From the NCBI RefSeq assembly GCF_013778455.1, contig NZ_JACEHE010000007.1, forward strand, positions 265,012-329,011: 64,000 nt of DNA, in the 5' to 3' direction. A program made the position numbers and the translations under genes. The notes beneath the pieces were generated by a model. That model had not been told where the DNA came from, searched no databases, and saw nothing but the letters and a program-made list of their open reading frames with translations. Shown one piece after another: positions 25,870 to 35,635 of this stretch. Origin of the DNA: Streptomyces himalayensis subsp. himalayensis. GTDB taxonomy: Bacteria; Actinomycetota; Actinomycetes; Streptomycetales; Streptomycetaceae. Position 1 is the first letter of the stretch. Each line of letters begins with the position of its first letter.

Positions 25870-26748
25870 TCACAGCAAAAGCATCCGCTGCAGCTCCCGA
25901 GCAGCCCGAGGCGGAGCCACATCGCTGCGATGCGCCAGCGCGATCGTCCGATGCAGCCCCGGCCGGGCCAGCGGTGTCACCCGAAGCCCCCGCCCGGACC
26001 GCTCGGCGACCATGTGCGGCACGACCGCGACCCCCAGCCCCGCCCGAACGAACCCGAGCACCGCGTCCATCTCGCCGCCCTCCACGGCGAAGTCCGGCTC
26101 GAACCCCTCGGCCCGGCAGGCAGCGACCGTCAGCTCCCGCAGGTCGTAGCCGTGCCGGAACATGACGAGCCGCTCACCCTCGAGATCGGCGATCCGGACC
26201 CGCCCTCCCCGCCCGGGCGCGGCCGCGTCCGGTGACGACACCACGACGAGATCCTCGCGCAGCACCTCAACCGTCGTCAGCGCCGGCGACGGCGTGGGCA
26301 GCGGCAGCACGATCAGGGCCAGGTCGAGCGCGCCGCGCGCGAGCTCCCGTACGAGGTCGTGGGAACCGCTCTCCTCGATCATCAGCCGGATCCCGGGATA
26401 CCGGTCGTGGAACTCGCGCAGCACGTCCGGCAGCATGCCCGTGCACAGGCTGGGCGTCGCTCCCAGCCGCAGTCGGCCGCGCCGCAGCTGGGCCAGCTCC
26501 TGGACCTCCTGCCGTGCGGTGTCCGCGTCCGCGAGGATCCGGCGCGCGAGCGGCAGCAGCGCCTCGCCGGCGTCGGTGAGCGAGATGTTGCCCCGCGCCC
26601 GCAGGAACAGATCCGCCCCCAACTCCCGCTCCAGCGCCCTGATCTGCTGGGACAGCGACGGCTGTGCGACATGCACGAGCTCGGCGGCCCGGGTGAAGTG
26701 CCGGGTCTCCGCCACCGCGACGAAGTACTGGAGCTGCTGGAACTGCAT
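25870..26748 (-). CDS. LysR-family transcriptional regulator
   Basis: A 292-residue LysR regulator. The winged helix-turn-helix (1-60) reads MQFQQLQYFVAVAETRHFTR and HVAQPSLSQQIRALERELG. The effector domain (90-290) has the usual two-lobe pattern. It is divergent from sdhCAB with 95 nt between, and a 17-bp palindrome lies in that gap, so it probably controls the succinate dehydrogenase operon and itself. The ATG at 26748 is preferred over the in-frame GTG at 26757 because the family normally begins at this point. The effector is unknown. Confidence 0.9.
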   Translation of the reverse strand: MQFQQLQYFVAVAETRHFTRAAELVHVAQPSLSQQIRALERELGADLFLRARGNISLTDAGEALLPLARRILADADTARQEVQELAQLRRGRLRLGATPSLCTGMLPDVLREFHDRYPGIRLMIEESGSHDLVRELARGALDLALIVLPLPTPSPALTTVEVLREDLVVVSSPDAAAPGRGGRVRIADLEGERLVMFRHGYDLRELTVAACRAEGFEPDFAVEGGEMDAVLGFVRAGLGVAVVPHMVAERSGRGLRVTPLARPGLHRTIALAHRSDVAPPRAARELQRMLLL

Positions 26749-26767
26749 ACCGTCCACGATACGCCTG

Positions 26768-26784
26768 CATAGGCACTGCCTATG
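26768..26784. promoter_or_regulatory. 17-bp palindrome, probable LysR operator
   Basis: CATAGGCA-C-TGCCTATG is a perfect 8-bp inverted repeat around one base and contains the ATAG-N7-CTAT pattern of LysR sites. It lies 20 nt upstream of the LysR start and about 60 nt upstream of sdhC. Confidence 0.75.
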
Positions 26785-26829
26785 GAAATGAGCCGCACCA
26801 TGTCTTGGACCGATCGGGCCCTTCGGCCC

Positions 26830-26835
26830 TAGCGT
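26830..26835 (+). promoter_or_regulatory. -10 box for sdhC, likely leaderless
   Basis: TAGCGT lies 8 nt before the sdhC ATG and no ribosome site is present between them. Confidence 0.45.
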
Positions 26836-26843
26836 GCTGACTC

Positions 26844-27548
26844 ATGGCTCTGGCAACGCGGACGGACCGACGGCCGTCCATGACGCGCACCATCTGGGAC
26901 TCGTCCGTCGGCAAGAAGACAGTGATGGCCGTGAGCGGCCTGATCATGCTGCTCTACCTGGTCGTCCACATGCTGGGCAACCTCAAGATCTTCTTTGGGT
27001 CGGGCGAGTTCAACCACTACGCGCACTGGCTCCGCACCATCGGCGAGCCGTTCCTGCACTACGAGTGGGCGCTGTGGATCATCCGCGTCGTGCTGCTCGC
27101 CGCCGTCGTCGCCCACGCCACGTCCGCGTACCAGCTGAGCCGCCGCGACATCAAGGCGCGCCCGAGCAAGTACGTCCACAAGCGGCCGCGCGCGAGCTAT
27201 GCGACGCGCACCATGCGCTGGGGCGGCATCATCCTCGGCCTGTTCATCGTCTGGCACATCCTCGACCTGACGACGGGCACCGTGCATCCGGGCTTCGAGT
27301 CCGGACGCCCGTACCAGAACGTCGTGGACACCTTCTCCACCTGGTACGGCAACGTCATCTACATCGTCGCGATGCTCGCGCTCGGCCTGCACACCCGGCA
27401 CGGCTTCTGGAGCGCCGCGCAGACGCTCGGCGTCGGCAGCCGGACCCGCGACCGCATCCTCAAGACCATCGCCAACGTCCTCGCGCTGGTGCTGACGGTG
27501 GGCTTCATCTCCGTACCCGTCGGCGTCATGACCGGATTGGTGAGCTGA
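26844..27548 (+). CDS. sdhC: succinate dehydrogenase cytochrome b subunit, SdhC
   Basis: A 234-residue five-helix cytochrome b558-type anchor. Hydrophobic segments are near 27-45, 75-95, 125-145, 165-185 and 205-230. Histidines suited to heme binding occur in [23 protein letters not shown] and GLHTRHGF. A single large anchor (no SdhD) marks the diheme, menaquinone-linked type found in Bacillus and Corynebacterium, also called Sdh1 in mycobacteria. It is the first gene of sdhCAB; the sdhA ATG follows its stop directly. Confidence 0.93.
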   Translation: MALATRTDRRPSMTRTIWDSSVGKKTVMAVSGLIMLLYLVVHMLGNLKIFFGSGEFNHYAHWLRTIGEPFLHYEWALWIIRVVLLAAVVAHATSAYQLSRRDIKARPSKYVHKRPRASYATRTMRWGGIILGLFIVWHILDLTTGTVHPGFESGRPYQNVVDTFSTWYGNVIYIVAMLALGLHTRHGFWSAAQTLGVGSRTRDRILKTIANVLALVLTVGFISVPVGVMTGLVS

Positions 27549-27549
27549 C

Positions 27550-29495
<1,946 letters not shown>

Positions 29496-29499
<4 letters not shown>

Positions 29500-30245
29500 A
29501 GCTCACCCTGCGCGTCTGGCGGCAGAAGAACGCCGACGCCGACGGCGCCATGTCCACGTACGAGGTGGACGGAATCTCCTCCGACATGTCCTTCCTGGAG
29601 ATGCTCGACACCCTCAACGAGGAGCTCATCCTCAAGGGCGAGGACCCCGTCGCCTTCGACCACGACTGCCGTGAGGGCATCTGCGGCGCATGCTCGCTCG
29701 TCATCAACGGCGACGCGCACGGCCCGGAGCGCACCACGACTTGCCAGCTCCACATGCGGTCCTTCAAGGACGGCGACACGATCGACATCGAGCCGTGGCG
29801 CGCCTCGGCCTTCCCGGTCGTCAAGGACCTGGTGGTGGACCGGTCGGCGTTCGACCGGATCATCCAGGCCGGCGGCTACATCACCGCGCCGACCGGTACC
29901 GCGCCCGAGGCACACGCCACGCCCGTGCCCAAGCCGGACGCCGACTTCGCGTTCGAGCACGCCGAGTGCATCGGCTGCGGCGCGTGCGTCGCGGCCTGCC
30001 CCAACGGCGCGGCAATGCTCTTCACCTCGGCCAAGATCAACCACCTCAACGTCCTGCCGCAGGGCGCGCCCGAGCGCGAGTCCCGCGTCCTGGACATGGT
30101 GGCCCAGATGGACGACGAGGGCTTCGGCGGCTGCACCCTCACCGGGGAGTGCGCCACCGCCTGCCCGAAGGGCATCCCACTGATGTCCATCACGAACATG
30201 AACAAGGAGTGGCTGCGCGCGACCCGCAAGGCGGGCAAGCGCTGA
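29496..30245 (+). CDS. sdhB: succinate dehydrogenase iron-sulfur subunit, SdhB
   Basis: A 249-residue protein. The [2Fe-2S] cysteines are Cys58, Cys63, Cys66 (CREGICGAC) and Cys83. The [4Fe-4S] motif is [14 protein letters not shown], and the [3Fe-4S] ligands lie in [14 protein letters not shown]. It links SdhA to the membrane anchor. The ATG overlaps the sdhA stop, confirming translational coupling. This completes sdhCAB. Confidence 0.96.
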
Positions 30246-30832
30246 GCGCTTCGCTGGAAGCACGGTGACGAACCTGCGGGCCGGTGGGGGGGCTGGTCGC
30301 TCCCCCAAGTTCTCGGCTTCTCCCCCAGTGCCTTAAGGGCCTGGGAGGTACCCCCAGAACAGGGGGGACCCCCATCGCGGCGGAGCCGCACAATGTCACA
30401 GCCCCGCGCCCCTTACGGGGCGCGGTACCGCCGGACTTCGCCAAGGCCGCTCAACCATAAGACGTTCGCCCACCAAGGGGTGGACGGGTGGGACCGGGGC
30501 ACGGTGCTCAGCCCCGGTCCCACCACGCTTTCGCGGGCTGCCATGGTCCCACCGGGCTTTGGCGGGCCGGCCCAGTACCGCCAAGCCTTGGCGGGCCGCC
30601 CCAGCCACGCTTCGGCGGGTGCCCCGGTCCCGTCAGGTCGGGCGGGCCGCCCGCCAGTCATTCAACAACCGCACACTCTCTCTCCTGCCGCAGGTCATGT
30701 CTGCGCCAGCAGACGCGGGCACAACAGGTACGCGCACACCGGCGCGGGCCGACGGCGTCAGCCGCACGGCACACACCGGTGAGCCGCCGCACCGTCTGCC
30801 CTGCTGCACAGGTCACTGACCAGGAGAGAGCC
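30246..30832. other. 587-nt intergenic region with repeats
   Basis: No protein-coding gene is supported. It contains the long dispersed repeat (30301-30377) and a GC-rich stretch (about 30520-30655) of imperfect copies of a unit of about 30 bp with the shape CACGCTTYGGCGGG...CCC. The start of the next gene has AGGAGAG at 30822. Confidence 0.65.
30301..30377 (+). repeat. dispersed Streptomyces intergenic repeat, long copy
   Basis: This is the second long copy, almost the same as 25752-25826, including the imperfect palindrome around GCCTTAAGGGC and the end ACCCCCATCG. Confidence 0.85.
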
Positions 30833-31618
30833 ATGACCGGCGTTTCCACCCTCGACACCCCCGCTCCCCCCGCGGCCGAGACTCGCTACACCGTCACGCT
30901 CGCCCGCGACGAGACGGAGGTACGGGCCGCGCAGCGGCTGCGGCACGACGTCTTCGCCACGGAGATGGGCGCCCTGCTCGCGACTCCCGAGCCGGGCCTC
31001 GACATCGACTCCTTCGACGCGTACTGCGACCACCTCCTGGTGCGCGACAACGTCACGGGGCAGTTCGTCGGCACGTACCGCCTGCTGCCGCCCGACCGAG
31101 CCGCGATCGCCGGACGGCTCTACTCCGAGAGCGAGTTCGACCTCGGACCGCTCGCCGGGATCCGCTCAGGGCTCGTCGAGGTCGGCCGCTCCTGCGTCCA
31201 CCCCGACCACCGTGACGGCACCGTCATCGGCCTCATCTGGGCCGGCATAGCCCGCTACATGGTCAAGGGCGGGCACGAGTGGCTGGCCGGCTGCTGCTCC
31301 GTACCGCTCGCCGACGGCGGCGCGCTGGCCGCGGCCACCTGGGACCGCGTCCAGGCCAAGCACCTCGCGCCCGAGGAGTACCGGGTGCGGCCGCTGCTGC
31401 CCTGGATCCCCAAGACCGAGGGCCAGGGCGCGGCGCGGCCCGCGAACGCCGACCTGCCGCCGCTCCTGCGCGGCTACCTCCGGCTCGGCGCCTGGGTGTG
31501 CGGCGAGCCCGCCCACGACCCGGACTTCGGCGTGGCCGACCTCTACGTGCTGCTGTCGATGAGCCGCGTCAACCCGCGCTACCTGCGGCACTTCCTCTCC
31601 CTCGCGCCGGCCTGGTGA
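30833..31618 (+). CDS. olsB: GNAT-type N-acyltransferase, probable ornithine-acyl transferase OlsB
   Basis: A 261-residue soluble acyltransferase of the OlsB/FeeM-like GNAT group. Visible motifs are AAQRLRHDVFATEMGA (residues 30-45), LDIDSFDAYCDHLLVRD, VGTYRLLPP and EVGRSCVHPDHRDG. The C-terminal LRGYLRLGAWVCGEPAHDPDFGVAD is typical of proteins that add a 3-hydroxyacyl chain to ornithine. Paired with the lysophospholipid-type acyltransferase that follows, it would make ornithine lipids, which replace phospholipids. I recall SCO0921 with this role in S. coelicolor. AGGAGAG precedes the ATG. Confidence 0.8.
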   Translation: MTGVSTLDTPAPPAAETRYTVTLARDETEVRAAQRLRHDVFATEMGALLATPEPGLDIDSFDAYCDHLLVRDNVTGQFVGTYRLLPPDRAAIAGRLYSESEFDLGPLAGIRSGLVEVGRSCVHPDHRDGTVIGLIWAGIARYMVKGGHEWLAGCCSVPLADGGALAAATWDRVQAKHLAPEEYRVRPLLPWIPKTEGQGAARPANADLPPLLRGYLRLGAWVCGEPAHDPDFGVADLYVLLSMSRVNPRYLRHFLSLAPAW

Positions 31619-31659
31619 ACGCCCCGAGCACCGGCCCGACGAGCGTCCGGAGCACGGGC

Positions 31660-32706
31660 ATGATGAGCGCCTGGCTGCCCACCGCGCCCTGCACCCCGGC
31701 GGCGTGCGTGGACTCCGCGAGATCCGCGGCGGCCTCCCCCATGGCCTTGTGGGCATGGGTGGTACCCCCATCGCGCGCCGTCCTCCGCCTCGTCGCGGTC
31801 GCGGTCGTCACGGTCACCGGGTTCGCCCTGACCCCGCTGGCCGCACGGCTGTCGCCCGCGCGGCGCGACCGGCTCGTGCGGTGGTGGTGCCGGATGGTCG
31901 TCCGTGCCGCGGGGGTGCGCGTGCGCACCACGGGAGGCGAGGCGCCCAAGGGTGGCGTACTGCTGGTGGCGAACCACATCTCCTGGCTCGACATCCCCCT
32001 GCTCGCCGCCGTCCGGCCCGCCCGGATGCTGGCCAAGTCCGAGATCCGGGACTGGCCCGTGGCGGGGGCGATGGTCGCCCGCGGCGGCACCCTCTTCATC
32101 GAACGCGACCGGCTGCGCGCGCTGCCGGAGACGGTCGCCCGTATCGCCGCCGTCCTGCGCGAAGGCGCCGCGGTCGTCGCCTTCCCCGAGGGCAGTACCT
32201 GGTGCGGCCGCGCCCGGGGCAGCTTCCGGCGCGCCGTCTTCCAGGCCGCCCTGGACGCGGGCGTGCCCGTCCAACCGGTCCGCATCCGCTACCGCCAGCA
32301 CGACGAGACCACGAGCACGGCGCCCGCCTTCGTCGGGGACGACACGCTCGGCGCCTCCCTGTGGCGCGTCGCCTCGGCACGCGGCCTCGTCGCCGAGGTG
32401 GACGTACTCCGGCCCCTCGAGCCGGGCACCCACCCGGACCGCCGAGGCCTCGCCCTCGCGGCGGAGTCGGCGACGGGAGAAGGCGTTCGCCGCGAGTCCG
32501 TCTCGTGCGCTGCGGGCACCGGCTCGCATGTCGCCGAGGACCCGAATCAGCCTGTCCGGCGCTTGACGACAGGGCCTGGGCGATGGGGGTCTGGGGGCGA
32601 AGCCCCAAGCAGGGTCCAGGGGCAGCGCCCCTGGTTACGGGAAGGGGTGGGGTGGGGGACCATACCGCCTCGCCTACGCAGGCATCGCGCGGGCGGGGCA
32701 CGGTGA
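31660..32706 (+). CDS. olsA: 1-acyl-glycerol-3-phosphate/lyso-ornithine lipid acyltransferase (OlsA-like)
   Basis: A 348-residue PlsC-family acyltransferase. A hydrophobic segment near 45-70 precedes the acyltransferase blocks: NHISWLD (H-x4-D catalytic motif), GGTLFIERDR, and FPEGSTWCGRARGSFRRAVF. ATG 31660 has CCGGAG 7 nt upstream. A GTG at 31615 that overlaps the olsB stop is the alternative. Two oddities occur. Residues near 26-38 (SPMALWAWVVPP) come from a dispersed intergenic repeat. The last 50 or so residues read through another Streptomyces intergenic repeat before any stop. The native C-terminus therefore looks replaced, although all catalytic blocks are intact. Confidence 0.8.
   Translation: MMSAWLPTAPCTPAACVDSARSAAASPMALWAWVVPPSRAVLRLVAVAVVTVTGFALTPLAARLSPARRDRLVRWWCRMVVRAAGVRVRTTGGEAPKGGVLLVANHISWLDIPLLAAVRPARMLAKSEIRDWPVAGAMVARGGTLFIERDRLRALPETVARIAAVLREGAAVVAFPEGSTWCGRARGSFRRAVFQAALDAGVPVQPVRIRYRQHDETTSTAPAFVGDDTLGASLWRVASARGLVAEVDVLRPLEPGTHPDRRGLALAAESATGEGVRRESVSCAAGTGSHVAEDPNQPVRRLTTGPGRWGSGGEAPSRVQGQRPWLREGVGWGTIPPRLRRHRAGGAR
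31734..31773 (+). repeat. dispersed repeat copy inside the acyltransferase coding region
   Basis: CTCCCCCATGGCCTTGTGGG followed by CATGGGTGGTACCCCCATCG has the same shape as the repeats at 25752 and 30301 (CTCCCCCAG-palindrome-GGAGGTACCCCCATCG). It is translated in frame. Confidence 0.65.
32578..32660 (+). repeat. second dispersed repeat type, at the acyltransferase 3' end
   Basis: This stretch contains GGGTCTGGGGGCGAAGCCCC, then CAGGGTCCAGGGGCAGCGCC, then a G-rich tail. I recognise it as a common Streptomyces intergenic element with two small hairpins. The acyltransferase frame continues through it. Confidence 0.75.
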
Positions 32707-32749
32707 CGCCGCGGGTCAACCCCAGACGCCCGGGGCATCCATGCGGGCA

Positions 32750-33758
32750 TCACCTGTGCGGGGTCAGCCCCGCGACCCCGGCCAGCCTCCGGAAGGAGTC
32801 CAGCAGCCCCTCCCGGTCGTACGTGCTCGTCGTGACCAGCACCTCCTGCGCCCCGCTCTCCTTGATCAGCGCCTCCAGCTCCTCGGCGACCTGCTCCTCG
32901 GTGCCGTGGATGTGACCGGTCAGTCCGGCCTCGTAGTACGTCCGCTCCTTCGCCGTCATCGTCAGCTTCTCGATGCGCTCGGCCGGGGCGAGCGGTGGGA
33001 ACGTGCCGTGCGTGCGCGAGTACGCCATGGCCCAGGCCTCGGGCATCAGCAGCCGGCGGGCCGCCTCCGGTGTGCCGGCGACGGCGATCGTGCCCGCGAC
33101 GACCACGTACGGCTCCTGTGCCCACGGCGAGGGCCTGAACGCGTCCCGGTAGCGGTCGATCGCGGCGAGCAGCCGCTCGCGTCCCTTGATGTCGCCGATG
33201 ACGAGCGGCAGTCCGGCCGGCGGCGATCGTTGCGCCCTCGCCGGTCGCCAGCACATACGCCGGTACCGTGAGGCCCTCCGCGGGGCGGGCGTGCACCCCG
33301 GTCGGCGAGGTGCCGCGGAACCAGGCAAGCAGCTCGGCGAGGTGCGCCGCGAAGTCGCCGGCATCGTCCTTGTCCCGTCCCAGTGCCCTGCGCACACCGT
33401 CCGTGAAGCCGACCGAGCGTCCGAGTCCCATGTCGATCCGCCCGGGGAACAGGGACTCCAGCACCCCGAACTGCTCGGCGACCACGAGCGGTTGGTGGTT
33501 CGGCAACATGACGCCGCCGGTGCCGACCCGGATGCGACGGGTGGCCGCGGCGACGGCGGCCGCCAGAACCGTGGGCGCGGAGCCCGCGACGCCGGGAACC
33601 CCGTGGTGTTCCGCGACCCAGAAGCGGTGATAGCCGAGCTCCTCCGCCTGCTGGGCGAAACCGACCGTGTCACGCAGCGCCGCGTGGCCGCCGTGCCCCT
33701 CGCGGATGCGTGAACGGTCCAGGACGGAGAACCGGGTCGATCCGATCACTGAGCTCAC
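32750..33758 (-). pseudogene. LLM-class flavin-dependent oxidoreductase, frameshifted
   Basis: The two halves of a luciferase-like monooxygenase are in different frames. The N-terminal part reads FSVLDRSRIREGHGGHAALR, HRFWVAEHHGVPGVAGS and MGLGRSVGFTDGVRRALG. The C-terminal part reads GLPLVIGDIKGRERLLAAID through the end LRRLAGVAG-like tail. The join lies at 33215-33221, where one extra base in a GGCCGGCGGCG run moves the frame between ATIAA and AGLPLV. Apart from this the domain is complete. It may be a recent mutation or a sequencing error. The start is taken at GTG 33758 or 33749. Confidence 0.8.
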
Positions 33759-33833
33759 GCATCTGTTCAACGCCGAGGTCGCGCCAGGATTCCCGCAGCC
33801 GGGGCCCTGCCGGTGTTCGCGTGACGCAGTCCC

Positions 33834-33839
33834 TACGCT
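33834..33839 (+). promoter_or_regulatory. -10 box for a likely leaderless transcript
   Basis: TACGCT lies 6 nt before the GTG start of the HAD-family gene. Confidence 0.4.
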
Positions 33840-33845
33840 GGCCCC

Positions 33846-34394
33846 GTGACGGACAACAGCAGGGGCAGCAGCAGGGGCAACAGCAGGGACAGCAGCAGGG
33901 GCAACAGCAGGGACAGCAAAAGGCCACTCGCCGTGTTCGACCTGGACAACACCCTCGCGGACACCGCGCACCGGCAGCGGTTCCTGGAGCGCAGGCCGCG
34001 GGACTGGGACGCCTTCTTCGCGGCGGCCCCGCAGGACCCGCCGCTGGCCGAGGGCGTGGAGCTGGCGCTGAAGAGCGCCGAGGAGTGCGAGATCGTCTAT
34101 CTGACCGGCCGCCCGGAACGGTGCCGCCGGGACACGGCGGACTGGCTCGCCGCGCAGGGACTGCCCGAGGGCCGGATCTGGATGCGCCGCAACGACGACC
34201 GCCGCCCCGCCCGCTTCACCAAGCTGGCGATCCTCCGGAGGATCTCCCGTGACCGGGAGGTCCGCGTGCTCGTGGACGACGACGAACTGGTCTGCGAGGA
34301 GGCCCGGCGAGCCGGCTTCACCGTCGTACAGGCACGCTGGGCCACCCCGTCCGAGGACCTGAAGGACGCGCAGGAACGCGAGGGACGTACCTGA
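33846..34394 (+). CDS. HAD-family phosphatase domain protein (polynucleotide kinase 3'-phosphatase-like)
   Basis: A 182-residue protein. Residues 1-26 are a Ser/Arg/Asn/Gly repeat coded by an AGCAGG-based tandem repeat. The HAD domain follows, with motif I VFDLDNTLADT (nucleophile and acid aspartates), motif II YLTGRPE (Thr/Ser), and motif III/IV VLVDDDELVCEEARRAGF. The layout matches the phosphatase domains annotated as PNK-like in Actinobacteria. The substrate is unknown. The repeat-coded N-terminus is unusual and may not be needed for the fold; the GTG at 33846 is the only good in-frame start before motif I. Confidence 0.82.
   Translation: MTDNSRGSSRGNSRDSSRGNSRDSKRPLAVFDLDNTLADTAHRQRFLERRPRDWDAFFAAAPQDPPLAEGVELALKSAEECEIVYLTGRPERCRRDTADWLAAQGLPEGRIWMRRNDDRRPARFTKLAILRRISRDREVRVLVDDDELVCEEARRAGFTVVQARWATPSEDLKDAQEREGRT
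33855..33920 (+). repeat. AGCAGG-based tandem repeat coding the HAD N-terminus
   Basis: Roughly 12-24 bp units (AACAGCAGGGRCAGCAGCAG) repeat about three times. The opposite strand gives a Cys/Pro-rich frame that I treat as a shadow. Confidence 0.8.
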
Positions 34395-34419
34395 CCCGTG
34401 GGGTCGTGTTGCGCAGTCG

Positions 34420-34635
34420 TCACTCGCCGTCCTCCAGGCGGAACCCCACCTTGAGGCCCACCTGGTAGTGCTGGATCTCGCCGTTCTCGATCTGGCCGCG
34501 GACCTGGGTCACCTCGAACCAGTCGAGGTGGCGCAGCGTCTCGTTGGCCCGGGCGATGCCGTTGCGGATGGCCTGGTTGACACCCTCCGGGGAGGTGCCG
34601 ACGATCTCGGTGACCCGATAGGTGTGGTTCGTCAT
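34420..34635 (-). CDS. dodecin family flavin-binding protein
   Basis: A 71-residue protein with the complete dodecin pattern: MTNHTYRVTEIVGTSPEGV, IARANETLRHLDWFEVTQVR and HYQVGLKVGFRLEDG. The central Trp stacks on the bound flavin in dodecins, which assemble as dodecamers and store FMN or riboflavin. GAGAGGAGC precedes the ATG. It converges on the HAD gene. Confidence 0.94.
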   Translation of the reverse strand: MTNHTYRVTEIVGTSPEGVNQAIRNGIARANETLRHLDWFEVTQVRGQIENGEIQHYQVGLKVGFRLEDGE

Positions 34636-34812
34636 GGGCTTGCTCCTCTCGGCCGGCTCCCGGGCCGGTTCACTCCACCGTGCCCCACCGGGCTCCGGCG
34701 CGCGAGGCGGGCACGCGAGCCAGGTCGCGTAACGGCCAACGAGGGCCGGCGCTCCGCCGCGGAAGTCGCCCAAGGGGCGGTGCACACAGCTGGGCCCACT
34801 CGTTTGGATCAG

Positions 34813-34860
34813 TCGGACCGCCCGGCGTACCAGAACTCGGACCGCCCGGCGTGCCAGAAC
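34813..34860 (+). repeat. 24-bp tandem repeat, two copies
   Basis: The two copies differ at one base. They are immediately followed by the hairpin at 34864. Confidence 0.9.
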
Positions 34861-34863
34861 AAT

Positions 34864-34892
34864 GCCCCGGGTCCCCGCGAGGGGCCCGGGGC
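34864..34892. terminator. hairpin terminator after the AhpD-like gene
   Basis: GCCCCGGG(T)CCCC pairs with GGGGCCCGGGGC over 12 bp with one bulged T and a GCGA loop. It lies downstream of the minus-strand gene that stops at 34947. Confidence 0.75.
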
Positions 34893-34946
34893 GTGTGCTG
34901 CTGCTGGCGCGAGACGGCACCGGCGGTCCCGGCCAGGCACTCCTCG

Positions 34947-35420
34947 TTATCCGAACTGGCCGGGCTGGTAGTCGCCGGCGGGCTGCTGGACGATGACGTT
35001 CACGCGGTTGTAGGCGTTGATGAGGGCGATGAGGAACACCAGGGCGGCGAGCTGGCCCTCGTCGTAGTGCTTGGCGGCATTCGCCCATGCCCCGTCGGTG
35101 ACACCGCCGGCCGCGTCGGCGATGCGGGTCCCCTGCTCCGCCAGCTCCAGGGCGGCGCGCTCGGCGTCCGTGAACACCGTGGCCTCCCGCCAGGCCGCCA
35201 CCAGGTGGAGGCGCTGCGCGGTCTCCCCGGCGTGCGTGGCGTCCTTGGTGTGCATGTCGGTGCAGAAACCGCAGCCGTTGATCTGGCTGGCGCGGATCTT
35301 CACCAGTTCCTGCGTCGCGGCCGGCAGCGCCGAGTCCGACACGACCTTGCCCGCCGAGTTGATGTGCTTCAGGACCTTGGCTGTGTCCGGGTTGCCGAAG
35401 AGGTTCAAGCGAGCATCCAT
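34947..35420 (-). CDS. AhpD-like carboxymuconolactone decarboxylase family protein
   Basis: A 157-residue all-helical protein of the AhpD/CMD family. The redox motif is Cys50-x2-Cys53 with His57 (INGCGFCTDMHTKDA), preceded by LVKIRASQ. This set matches alkylhydroperoxidase-core proteins that reduce peroxides with lipoyl or thiol partners. The C-terminus (VFLIALINAYNRVNV) is typical. It lies downstream of the egt operon on the same strand, about 200 nt from egtD, so both may serve redox defence. It is a single-domain protein of normal family length. Confidence 0.92.
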   Translation of the reverse strand: MDARLNLFGNPDTAKVLKHINSAGKVVSDSALPAATQELVKIRASQINGCGFCTDMHTKDATHAGETAQRLHLVAAWREATVFTDAERAALELAEQGTRIADAAGGVTDGAWANAAKHYDEGQLAALVFLIALINAYNRVNVIVQQPAGDYQPGQFG

Positions 35421-35563
35421 GATGAGCTCCTCTGCCGTGGCTGGTGGTTACACACGTCCGACGGAACAACTCGGCGAGATGTGACACGGAGGAATGTGAC
35501 GTGCGTCTCCCCTGTAGCGGGACCGGTTCGGCGGCCTTGGCCGCGGCACATCCATCGCCGGCC

Positions 35564-35635
35564 GGGACTCTCACCGCACCAGACTCCGGGACTCTCACCG
35601 CGCCAGACTTCGGGACGCTTACCGCGCCATACTCA
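35564..35635. repeat. 24-bp tandem repeat overlapping the 3' end of egtD
   Basis: Three copies of a 24-bp unit, GGGACTCTCACCGCRCCAGA followed by CTTC or similar. The egtD stop codon (35619-35621) lies within the third copy, so the last codons of egtD are repeat sequence and the other two copies are its 3' flank. Confidence 0.85.

Larger units (their letters stand above)
34636..34946. other. intergenic region with a tandem repeat and a terminator
   Basis: No gene is supported in these 311 nt. Contents: a 24-bp unit TCGGACCGCCCGGCGTRCCA(GAAC) twice at 34813-34860, and a hairpin terminator at 34864-34892. Confidence 0.7.

Noticed and set aside
33670..33927. A Cys/Pro-rich minus-strand frame that could be taken for a metallothionein-like peptide
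   Set aside because: It is the complement of the AGCAGG repeat that codes the N-terminus of the HAD protein and has no start signal of its own.
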